In this document: positions 54,755-64,000 of the stretch, in pieces
Numbering within the stretch: position 1 is the stretch's first letter
How the letters are laid out: each line of letters opens with the position of its first letter
Assembly (NCBI GenBank): GCA_024516035.1
Contig: CM044959.1
Coordinates: 15,029,298-15,093,297 of the forward strand
Direction: 5' to 3'
Source: Bactericera cockerelli
Taxonomy: Eukaryota; Arthropoda; Insecta; Hemiptera; Triozidae
Length of the DNA stretch: 64,000 nucleotides
Made by a program: the position numbers and the translations under genes
The notes under the pieces: generated by a model
Databases searched by the model: none
What the model was told of the DNA's origin: nothing
The model's input: the letters and a program-made list of their open reading frames with translations, nothing else

Positions 54755-56408
54755 CAGGGTGTCCCACCAAACTTGGACACCTCAAATTACTCGGCCCCTG
54801 AAAGAATTTTTGAAAAATAAAAAAATCTAGGGTACATGTGCTAATTATGCGGTTTTAGTTATGAAATTTTTTTTATACAGGGTGGTTCAAAAGTCAGAAA
54901 TTGAGGTATCAACTTTCGATTTTTAAATGGATCGACCTGAATTTTATTTGATAATTTTACTTCCGAATGATTCCTGAGTACTTTTTTAAACAAATATATT
55001 ACATACAGGGTGGTTTTTTTTCGACCAATTTTTTTTCTAAATCTTGAATAACTCAAGTTCGGTTAATTTTTTCGATAACAAGAAGAGAATGTGTTTGTGT
55101 AATGAATACAAGCACTTTCAATTGGCACCAAAAAAATTTATACAGGGTGGTTCACAAGTGAAATAATGAGTTGATTTTTTTTAAAACCGAGTTTTTTTAA
55201 TTTTTTATTTAGGATTAATAATTCTCGTCTAATTTTACACATTTTTTGTTAGTCATATCGAAAAACAAAACTAAAGTGTTGTACAGGGTGAGACATAATT
55301 TTTTTGTAACACCCTGTATATGGGCAGTCAAAGAGATGCAAAATTAAATATAAAGACTAAATATGCAAGAAAAACTTTGATTTTTAATTAAACTAAAAAG
55401 TTATGGTGTTTTAACTAATATTGTCGCATGGACCACCCTGTAGATATTTTCTTAAACCATCATATGGGTAGTCGAAACTGTCTAAAATTCAACGAGGAGT
55501 CCAAATCCGAAAGAAAAAAAATGAATTCAGAAAGCCATGCTCAATTTTGTGTCTACACCTACCTACTTTTTATTTCAAGTTTTAAAATCATTCAGTGTGG
55601 ACCCCAAATTTAAAATGGCTTCAAATTCGTGTTTTTTACTTGTTTTTCCCACATGATTTGAAGTGTTCGTAGAATTTTCTACAACTTAGAGTACCTACAT
55701 GATAGTTTAAGAAAATATCTACAGGGTGGTCCATGCGACAATATTGGTTAAAAAACCATAACTTTTTAGTTAAATTAAAAATCAAAGTTTTTCTTGCATA
55801 TTTAGTCTTTATATTTAATTTTGCATCTCTTTGACTGCCCATATACAGGGTGTTACAAAAAAATTATGTCTCATCCTGTACAACACTTTAGTTTTGTTTT
55901 TCGATATGACTAACGAAAAATGTGTAAAATTAGACGAGAATTATTAATCCTAAATAAAAAATTAAAAAAACACGGTTTTAAAAAAAATCAACTCATTATT
56001 TCACTTGTGAACCACCCTGTATAAATTTTTTTGATGCCAATTGAAAGTACGTGTATTCATTACACAAACATATTCTCTTCTTGTTATCGAAAAAATTAAC
56101 CGAACTTGAGTTATTCAAGATTTAGAAAAAAAATTGGTCGAAAAAAAAACCACCCTGTATGTAATATTTTTGTTTAAAAAAGTACTCAAGAATCATTTAG
56201 AAGTAAAATTATCAAATAAAATTCAGGTCGATCCATTTAAAAATCGAAAGTTGATACCTCAATTTCTGACTTTTGAACCACCCTGTATAAAAAAAAATTC
56301 ATAACTGAAACCGCATAATTAGCACATGTACCCTAGATTTTTTTATTTTTCAAAAACTCTTTTAGGGGCGGAGTAATTTGAGGTGTCCAAGTTTGGTGGG
56401 ACACCCTG
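54755..56408. mobile_element. Large foldback element with ACAGGGTG modules, copy 2
   Basis: TA-flanked, 1,654 bp. The left end is CAGGGTGTCCCACCAAAC and the right end its inverse. The arms are over 700 bp each and pair almost base for base around a loop of about 250 bp (55465-55715). CAGGGTG motifs lie near 54755, 54878, 55003, 55144, 55283 on the left, and CACCCTG near 55873, 56012, 56152, 56280, 56402 on the right. No transposase. Confidence 0.88.
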
Positions 56409-56677
56409 TATAGAGATTAATAAATAAATACCCGGTGTACGGGAGTATATTTACGGGAATAGCCCTATTTACAATGTCAACAATAAAAATGTCAATAAAT
56501 ACATAATAATAATAATAATTCAAATATAAATACCTGGTGATGGTGTTGAACCACCCTCTTCTAACTACACCACAAATATACGAGCTTTCACATCCATCTG
56601 CAGAAGTTACTATCCTTGTTGGTAGATTAGATCCTCTTGAGATTTCCATAGGTTCCTGAGACGCTGTGACACTTGTA

Positions 56678-56806
56678 GGGCAGAATGAATTGACGTTTTT
56701 GTGATACCTCTGTGGCTCTAAGTCACTGATTGCATACTATGTAAAATAGGGAAAACCGACGCTTAGCAGTGACTTGTGATATAGAATTTGTCTATTAATT
56801 TCACCC
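56678..56806. mobile_element. TTAA-type MITE, diverged
   Basis: GGGCAGAATGAATTGACG at the left and GTCTATTAATTTCACCC at the right match the family at 1844-1976. Flanking TTAA is no longer intact. Confidence 0.6.
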
Positions 56807-57019
56807 GTAGTCTTTTACGGAATAGTTAGAGAACGAAAGACAATTTTGAATTTAGCTGAAATTTAATTATGATGTGAAGTAAAATTTATAATGGAGAGTT
56901 TTTATTCGTTTTTAATTTTATTAATTGGTCAAAAGAAACAAACTATGTGTAAGTATTTCAATTGACTTTTTATTGGCTAGTTTCTGAACTGGGAAAACCG
57001 ATTTCTGTAACACATCTTT

Positions 57020-57192
57020 TTTACTTTCCTAATGGGGGTTGTGATTTATCAAATCCAATGATTTTGAGGTGCTGATTACGAATTTGACATTGATTTTTAG
57101 CTAAATGTTACCGTTGAGTCACCAGTGGTGGATTTTGACTTCTTTTCGAGTGATAAAAAAAAGTCGTGTGGTGTCACCAGATTTTTTCATAT
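57020..57192 (-). repeat. Inverted partial copy of the 290-930 repeat
   Basis: GGGGGTTGTGATTTATCAAA, GAGGTGCTGATTACGAATT and AGTCGTGTGGTGTCACCAG match 300-465 in reverse. Confidence 0.6.
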
Positions 57193-57959
57193 AAATATTC
57201 TTTCAACTTTTGAGAAGAATATAGCCGCAGGCAACAGCCAATAACCTTGCCCTATAGGTACATACTATTACATAGCTACATTAGGTATGTAGTTAGAACA
57301 TTTCTTTTTTTATTTAGGAATGTACCGGCCTAAAGTAGGCACACTATGGTTGGAATACTTCCTCGAGTTATCGAAACGCGCCTCCTCAAACAAAGAAGGC
57401 CAACATAATTGCGTTGATAAAAAAAATCAATTTATATTTAATGTCTCAATCCAGTTGCACCAATCTTGATGGCGCACTCGATCACCCATAGCAAGAAAAA
57501 AGGAGAAATTAACTTGTTGGGACAAAATCGTGAAATCCGAAGCAGCTCAAGCGTAAACCTCGATTAGTATGGAAATGCTCAGAGCTAATCCTCAACTGGG
57601 CTTTGGTACAAACTCTAGGGCAAGAGAGGAGCTTGGAAATAAATCTCCGTGTGTTCCGATTGACTAATATCTTCCTCGTATCACTGGGAGGCACTATAGT
57701 TGAGAAATAGTTTATTTAAATGTAAATAAAACAATAATAAAATATTATAGATCGTAGAGCTCTACAAACTCTACGAAGAGCCGAAAGCATACTTGCTGCA
57801 TTCCCCCTCTGCACCGCCAGGCTGAGACTCTGTTTCAGGTGGATTTTTGATCTGGGATCTCCCGTTATATGCACTATAGTTTATTTGTAGAGATAGTTGG
57901 CGTATTTTTACTTCCGATAAATTTCAAATATTAGAATTTTTATTATTGTGTTCGTGTGC

Positions 57960-58148
57960 ATGAGCCAATACTTCCATGAGCCAATACTTCCCATTTAGAT
58001 GCTGGGTCAACACGAGCGCACCGGAAGGTATCCCTTACAAACAACTGTAACCAAATTTTGAATACAAATTTTTGTCGGCGCGGGGGTCCGAACCCGGGAC
58101 CTTTCGCATGGCAAGTGAGTGCTTAACCACTGAGCTATTCGTGCGCTC
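57960..58148 (-). mobile_element. tRNA-headed SINE, family J
   Basis: GGGTCAACACGAGCGCACCG, GGGTCCGAACCCGGGACC (reversed B box) and CACTGAGCTATTCGTGCGC (reversed A box). Confidence 0.7.
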
Positions 58149-58167
58149 TTTCTTCCTCATCTTAATA

Positions 58168-58362
58168 ATAATAATAATACTCTTTAGTGGAAGTTATGCT
58201 CAAAGCATTTTCTACCACCAAACCCTCAGAGTCTTATTATTATGTGGTCACAAACTCAAATTAACGAGGAAAAATTTGTGCACTGGGTGGGATTCGAACC
58301 AACGGATCCCTACGCCACCTGGATTACCAGACTAGCGCGTTAACCACTTGACTACCAGTGCA
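58168..58362 (-). mobile_element. tRNA-headed SINE, family B, full length
   Basis: AATAATAATAATACTCTTTAG tail, GGGATTCGAACCAACGGATCC, GACTACCAGTGCAC head end. Confidence 0.86.
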
Positions 58363-58364
58363 CA

Positions 58365-59624
58365 TCTTAATAATCGGAAGGTACCTAAATGTTATTCTTT
58401 CTGTCCTAAGGATTCGTAGTGGATGTTATTGTTAGCTCAATTCTCTAGTTCCTCGACTCAATCGAACCTTAGGCTCCTGTAGCCAGTGTCCAGACCAAAG
58501 TTATCTCAACCTCTGGTCTCTGGGTAGCCTCTCAAAGCTTCATTTCTTAATCAGTTTCTTCTGGTTTGTCACGTGAGGCAGAGTTTTTGAGCTCAAGAGA
58601 GACTGATAGAATAGTTCGATATAATATTATTTTATTAAAATAAAATTAATTGGTTTTTTTGTTCTTCTTGTGATTTCCTATGTGATTTTTTCTTAATGGC
58701 TCTTTAACAAGGTGTTCGTTAGCACCGGAATATTTTTTTATTAATAAATTAATATTTAAGGAGACGGAGTTTTATGAGTTTTAATTTTCATGTGCGAGAC
58801 AATGAACATGCCATTTTGGGGACTAATAAATTATTTTGTTTAATAATACTGATTTTGTTTGACATAAATCACCCATTTTTTTAACAGCATAGGGTTATTT
58901 TTCGCTGATGTTTCGCCTATTTAGAAAGGATTTATGTGCTCTAATGTGGCAGAAGACGTATTATTTGTTTACTTAGCATGTTTTGAACGTCTAGAGCTGC
59001 TCGCAAACATGCAGTAAAGAATTGCTGGATTTCATTTATTTGTTTTTGCTGATTTTGAAATTATTTATCATTATTTATTTCTCAGTTCGATTCCAAAACA
59101 CGTGCGTGATGGACGATCAATTTATAACTCCATGAGCCATGGAACAATTTTTCGTATTTTATGTTACGCCGCGTCTTTCTAGTTTCTTTGTGTAAAATGT
59201 AGCATTAATTTTTTTTTTTAATTTCAATAATTTTCACATACGAGTAAGGAGGATTCAAATTTTCTCAGCGGTTTTTATAAGTGTCTTCACTTATGCAATA
59301 GAAGAATTTAATTAATAAATATAATCAACGTTGTTGGATCTGCAAATTAATATTTCATTTTTATTTCTTCAAAATATTTACTAAAAAGTATCTTACGTTT
59401 CGAATAATCTATCTCTTATTAAAATGCATCAAGTTTAAATTTGTTGTAAACTTTTGCTGTAAAATAAGCATTTATCTAAATAAAAAAGTAATAATGATAA
59501 TAACCCTAGACTTCTACCGGATTCTCGAAATTACCTCAGGCGCTTCGTTATACATAAATATCATATAGGTAAATAATTTGCATTAGGCAAGCACATTATC
59601 AAGATAAGTACAACAAAATTCTGC

Positions 59625-59656
<32 letters not shown>

Positions 59657-59747
59657 ATAATATTATATTTTAAACAATAAAAATATTAAGATATACTTTT
59701 TGCTTGAAACAAGAAGGAAAATCGTTTGGCTGCTCTGTTCAAGTCAG
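58365..59747. other. Upstream region of the peroxidasin-like gene
   Basis: AT-rich, no gene recognised. A poly(A) run at 59630-59655 lies about 100 bp before the exon. A promoter is likely here but no clear core element can be named. Confidence 0.35.
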
Positions 59748-59950
59748 ATGACGCGGTTTTCGCCTGCGGGCGGCCTGGCCGGCTTTGTTAGCGGTCTCGC
59801 GGTTTTCTTCATTTTCTACTCATTGCGGTTCGGAGTGGATGCCGCAGAGCCGCAATGTCCGTTCCGCTGCATATGTTTCCGCACCACTGTGCGGTGCATG
59901 TTCCAGCATCTGGAGTACGTGCCGCAGGTTCCCAACGACACCACTATCTT
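59748..59950 (+). CDS. Pxn: Peroxidasin-like protein, first coding exon (partial)
   Basis: ATG at 59748 opens 67 codons plus two bases before a GTAAGT donor at 59951. A hydrophobic signal peptide (about residues 8-28, with [14 protein letters not shown]) is followed by [18 protein letters not shown], an LRR N-terminal cap with the CxxxCxC pattern typical of peroxidasin, and the start of the first repeat (VPNDTTIL). Peroxidasin is a secreted LRR/Ig/haem-peroxidase that crosslinks collagen IV in basement membranes. Only the cap is visible, so another secreted LRR protein cannot be excluded, but the CFRTTVRCM string fits peroxidasin best. Later exons were not found before the window end. Confidence 0.8.
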
Positions 59951-60012
59951 GTAAGTATGACTACTAATTGTCTGGCTGGGCGACGTTTTTCTTTATTTTT
60001 TTTTTTTTTTTT

Positions 60013-60192
60013 TACAAAGGTAAGTGTGCCCTGGAACAGCTTTCGCATTACTTCAGGGCACTTTACCTTTACATCCATGTCATTCCGGAAACAGAAAATT
60101 TCGGTCAGAAATATTCGCTCCGGCCGGGATTCGAACCCGCAATCTCCGGGTCAGTAACCAATGCTCTTTTCCACTGAGCCACGGAGGTCGGC
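60013..60192 (-). mobile_element. tRNA-headed SINE, family I
   Basis: GGTAAGTGTGCCCTGGAAC, GGGATTCGAACCCGCAATC (reversed B box) and CACTGAGCCACGGAGGTCGGC (reversed A box). First intron of the peroxidasin-like gene. Confidence 0.8.
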
Positions 60193-60460
60193 TGGGGGAT
60201 GTTAAACAGGGAGAAGACCAGTGTCTCGCTAGAGGACTATAAACAGAGAACAGACTAGCCAATCCTTACAAGCCAGCTTGCAGTTTCCTAAGGATTTAAC
60301 GGCTTATAAAGAAAAGTCCAAGTCCTCACGATGGTTGATCGCACAAAGAAATATGTGGTTCAGGACGGGCCAACTTTGAAATAAAGTTGGCTGGAGACCA
60401 TCACTCACCCCTCCAGCTGTAGCCAAACTGGCTACAACAACAACAACAACAGTATGACAA
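60192..60460 (+). repeat. Family G repeat, full
   Basis: GGGGGATGTTAAACAGGGAG to ACTGGCTACAACAACAAC, nearly identical to 30590-30850. It abuts the family I SINE. Confidence 0.72.
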
Positions 60461-60892
60461 TTGTTTTTGATATCTATGAATTTTGTAAATATAGCCAATA
60501 CTTTGGCCAGTGCGTAATAATCCTAGAATTTAATAGGTATATAAAAATCAGACAAAAAATAAGAAATCCCATATGGACAAACATTAAAATTAAAACTGGT
60601 TAAAATTAGTGTCGTTACAGCATTTTTTCTTACTTCTTAATTGTACCTAATAGCAAAATTCACACACTTAAGGATTATCAGAACAAGAAATCAAAATATG
60701 AAGTTACACTTAAGTATCTTCAGAACAAGGAAATCAAAATTTCATAAGCAACAATTAAAATAATATGACTATAATGCAATGAAAATCCTTCTTTTTCTAA
60801 ACTTAAAAATCAGATAAAGCAGACAAAAGCTGTTCAGAAAGAAATCATCAGATTATATAACAAACTAGACAAGTAAAATACCAAGTCTTCAT

Positions 60893-61108
60893 GTCCCGGT
60901 AGTTCAGTGGTAAAGGCGGCACTCTGTGAATCCAGAGATCCAGTGTTCGCGGGTTCAAACCCCAGCCGGGACATGACAAGTTAACCTCCCATTTGGGATT
61001 TTTACCACATATTAATACGTCTTGGGCTTACTGCTGGAATAATGGGACTTAATAGTCCTAATTGGGCAGTATAAATAACGCGAGATTATTATTATTATTA
61101 TTTTTTTA
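60893..61108 (+). mobile_element. tRNA-headed SINE, family A
   Basis: GTCCCGGTAGTTCAGTGG, GGGTTCAAACCCC, tail with ATTATTATT. Confidence 0.86.
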
Positions 61109-61566
61109 AAGTTTTCTTTCGTACACCTGAAATCCCTTCTTTGCAATTATAGGTACCTATGTATTTATAACATCAAAAAGTCTTTCAAACAAATTAATCT
61201 GTATTATCTTTGAGGATCTCCAACTCTACTTGTTTATCAATATTCCACTGTTTCAAACCATACAAAGTATCGAAATGTCTATGGCATGCTTCTTCTGTTT
61301 CAAATTAAAAACAGAATGTTTTACAAAAACATGATTCCACATGAGTCAAATAGCGTGCTACTGTTTGAAACCAGAATGCTTACAAATATGATTAATAACT
61401 TCTCTTATCATTTGTTCTCGTATTTCAAAATGTCACTCTGGTGAAGTCAGCAAATCTCGTGTCTGGCTCATGATGCTGGCTCTGCTGGTCAGGCTAACTT
61501 CTAGTAGGATGAAAGACTCCATTGTTTCAATCCGGCAGAGTTGACATTTATTAAGTTATGAGATTC

Positions 61567-61945
61567 ATCTTTCTACAGGGTGAATGAAAAGTAGTTGGTT
61601 CTAATAATATGTTTTTAATCCTTAGGTTCATCCTTCTACAGGCTGAATGAAAAGTAGTTGGTTCTAATATGCTTAATCCTTAGGTTCATCCTTGTACAGA
61701 TTGAATGAAAAGTAGTTGATTCTAATATGCTTAATCCTTAGGTTCACTCTTCTACAGGCTGAATGAAAAGTAGTTGATTCTAATATGCTTAATCCTTAGG
61801 TTCATCCTTCCACTCGCTGAATGAAAAGTAGTTGGTTCTAATATGCTTAATCCTTTGGTTCATTCTTCTACAGGCTGAATGAAAAGTAGTTGGTTCTAAT
61901 ATGCTTAATCTTTAGGTTCATCTTTCTACAGACTGAATCAAAACT
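61567..61945. repeat. 58-bp minisatellite, seven units
   Basis: TGAATGAAAAGTAGTTG recurs at 61581, 61644, 61702, 61760, 61818 and 61876, with a last decayed unit at 61934. Spacing is 58 bp except the first (63 bp). Units also hold CTAATATGCTTAATCC. Confidence 0.92.
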
Positions 61946-62359
61946 TAGTTTGTGTAGAGAATATAAACGAGTCTATAGGGATACCTGAAACTCTTCATAA
62001 TTTGCCTCGTAATTTGAAAGCTGTGAGTTTGAAACACACAGTTGGATATCAAGTGCTTCGACCTTCGCTTATTATCTAGTTTTTGTGTGTTCCAAAAAAA
62101 TGTCTTTATATCAATTTTTTATAATGATTATAATACATAGTGTGAAATAAATGATAATTTAATATGATACATTCATGTTTCAATTGAAACTAAGAGAAAA
62201 TAAATCATCAGAAAGAAAATGGTTAAATTTCTTGATTTCTTCCCAAAGACACAGGAAAAGAAATGTATCAAAGATTTGAACCCGTGTCTTCAGGATAAGA
62301 AGACAACTACAAGAAATAAGGGATCCCTAGATTCCAGCAGCATGGATCAGCTTCCTCTC

Positions 62360-62360
<1 letters not shown>

Positions 62361-62413
<53 letters not shown>
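62361..62413. repeat. (CT)n microsatellite
   Basis: About 50 bp of uninterrupted TCTC repeat. Confidence 0.95.
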
Positions 62414-62415
<2 letters not shown>

Positions 62416-62435
62416 TGGATTGAATTAGGTTTCAA

Positions 62436-62882
62436 TTATGTGTATGATGAATTACAGGCGAGCGTGGTTTTGAGTAGCGACCACCTCGAAGATTTGAATA
62501 AATTATATTGTTCGGCGCTTGTGGAGTCGAACCCATCCCAAACTGAATCGATAATTGGACAAGACACTCGAAAGATTCTACTCACTCTTCGGTACCACTT
62601 CCATACTTTTTTTGGTGAAATAAGGTACTGTGTATCTTGAGATAACACATTCTCTTCGAATGTGAGGCGCTGGATAACAGGAAATTTAGGATTTTCGAAT
62701 CCAGTAATCTCGAAGATCTCCATAACCAAGAACACCTTGTCCAGAGACTGACACTTCTCATGAAGGGAACAGGTTTCTGGACTTAGGGTGTTCAGCATTG
62801 GACAACCACTCCCAACTAAGCCCAGTTGGCCGTCATAGGCATAGAACTGGGAAATAGGATGAGAGATTTTCTCCCTGGTCAC
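62436..62882 (-). other. Unassigned 148-codon open frame
   Basis: An uninterrupted frame in AT-rich DNA. The translation has LRR-like spacing in places (SGCPMLNTL, CQSLDKVFL, EITGFENPKF). No family is recognised. The sequence just 3' of its upper end (62878-62972) is a family H SINE tail, so the frame may belong to an unknown repeat. Confidence 0.25.
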
Positions 62883-62972
62883 AATAGATCTTACTAGGTC
62901 GCAGTGTTAATTGTATGGTGTTTCAGCTGAAACCCTGCAAGCAGGTTTTATAATAATAATAATAATAATAAT
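62878..62972 (+). repeat. Family H SINE tail fragment
   Basis: GGTCACAATAGATCTTACTAG and TTTATAATAATAATAATAA match the 3' end of 45706-46030. Confidence 0.55.
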
Positions 62973-62987
62973 CTTGAGATAAACTGT

Positions 62988-63155
62988 CTGGCTGGGGGAC
63001 TATAGCGAGGAGTAGGTAGACCAGCATTGGCTTGGTTCTGAGGGCCCTTGTCAATTATTGGACTCCTTTTAAAGACAGTGGTAGAAGTGCTGAGTCATTC
63101 CTCCACTGTCTAGCTACCATCGTTCACGATGACGGCACCTATGATGATGATGAAG
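62988..63155 (-). repeat. Family F repeat
   Basis: GTCTGGCTGGGGGACTATAG through GTCTAGCTACCATCGTTCAC to an ATGATGATG tail. Confidence 0.62.
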
Positions 63156-63347
63156 ATGAACTGATTTTAAATTTGAATACTTAGAAATAAATTAAATAAG
63201 TTCTTTTTTTTCTTCAGAAGGTCTTAGTGATACTCACTATAATCTGTGCAGACAACAGAGCAGTTAATTTTGGAAAATTGAACACGGTTCATCTGAGTTC
63301 AACCCAAGCGCTTAATCCCTGAAAAATTTACTGATGCTCAGAGTTTT

Positions 63348-63502
63348 TGATGAGTTTTTCACAGCCATACAACAGCAGCTTTTGTAGACGTTAGTGATCT
63401 GTGTTGAAGCCTGCCCATCCCGTATGCCTCCCCTCTGATGGGCGAGAAGTGACACAATACTTCCCTTATTTAGGTGCTGGTCAACACGAGCACACCGTGA
63501 GG
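63348..63502 (-). repeat. Family J SINE, head missing
   Basis: CAGCAGCTTTTGTAGACGTT, GGGCGAGAAGTGACACAATAC and TCAACACGAGCACACCG match 41300-41450. The next family L tail cuts it. Confidence 0.6.
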
Positions 63503-63504
63503 TT

Positions 63505-63685
63505 ATCATACTATTATTAAACACTTTATTAGATAAGAAGACATATGTACAGTACAAATAATTATTATAATATAAAAAAATGGAAACAATATATACAATA
63601 AAAAGGAAAAATAATAGAAAAATATAATGTCCTAACTAAAGGGCGGGGTTATTATCTATGGCAATCTCTTTCACCCTTACAAACA
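63505..63685 (-). repeat. LINE-tail-like repeat (family L)
   Basis: TATTATTAAACACTTTATTAG tail and ATGTCCTAACTAAAGGGCGG, TATCTATGGCAATCTCTTTC. It appears inserted into the family J copy, whose flank (CTTACAAACAACT) resumes at about 63677. Confidence 0.58.
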
Positions 63686-64000
63686 ACTCTAAATATTTTT
63701 TGTTCCTAAAGTACCTACAGAATTTTATAACCTAATGTTGACCGCAGCCTAACATTTAATAGCACTAAGCAGAGCACTGAAGAGACTGGTATCTCCGCGA
63801 CAATCTTAATGAATGCAAATTGATCGACACCCGGGGGTTCGAACCTGAGTGGGGGACTTACAAGTGTGCGGGGCTTTCGTTAAAGCTGGTGATTTAATAA
63901 GAGATGGGATTACTGGAACGGAGTAATTATTGGATCTCAATCTAATCTGTTTATGTTGAAATAAATAGCACTTTTTGCAACAAAAATATCTGAAGTTATC

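Noticed and set aside
59700..59747. Upstream extension of the peroxidasin-like start
   Set aside because: The frame extends only from a TTG; the first ATG (59748) gives a normal signal peptide.

Overview
This 64 kb window is AT-rich animal nuclear DNA. Genes are split by GT-AG introns and lie in a dense field of transposable-element remnants. The proteins look arthropod, insect-like in places such as the ATP synthase epsilon start, but the class cannot be fixed from the sequence alone.

Six protein-coding genes are readable. In order they are: a sorting nexin 16-like gene (+, 2045-6089, five coding exons, 287 aa); spliceosomal Sm D2 (-, 9397-9732, one exon); diphosphomevalonate decarboxylase (+, 11680-20825, nine coding exons, 412 aa); mitochondrial ATP synthase epsilon (-, 21627-23332, three exons, 63 aa); CDC73/parafibromin of the PAF1 complex (+, 32659-46299, ten exons, 549 aa); and the first coding exon of a peroxidasin-like secreted LRR protein (+, 59748-59950) whose remainder lies beyond the window. 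All joined exons keep phase across every junction. One intact tRNA-Leu(CAG) gene (-) sits inside a decarboxylase intron. These are unrelated housekeeping genes and show no operon-like logic.

The rest is mostly repeats. There are several distinct tRNA-headed SINE families (labelled A, B, C, D, H, I, J, K here), a 5S rRNA-headed SINE family (SINE3-type, label E), two related non-tRNA families (F, G), LINE pieces, TTAA-flanked MITEs, a hAT-type MITE, pogo-like MITEs, a young internally deleted mariner, three large foldback elements, and several minisatellites including a 2 kb block at 48.9-51.0 kb.

The most unusual structure is in CDC73. Intron 8 carries a 48-bp minisatellite whose unit is the 3' splice site plus the first 23 bases of exon 9, repeated nine times before the real exon and split by a mariner element. 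Intron 5 carries a copy of the 3' end of exon 5 with its donor site. Both could give in-frame splice variants (+16 aa and +10 aa). A second notable pattern is a central domain shared between the 5S-headed SINEs and a tRNA-headed family. A third is a pair of long palindromic elements built from regularly spaced ACAGGGTG modules.
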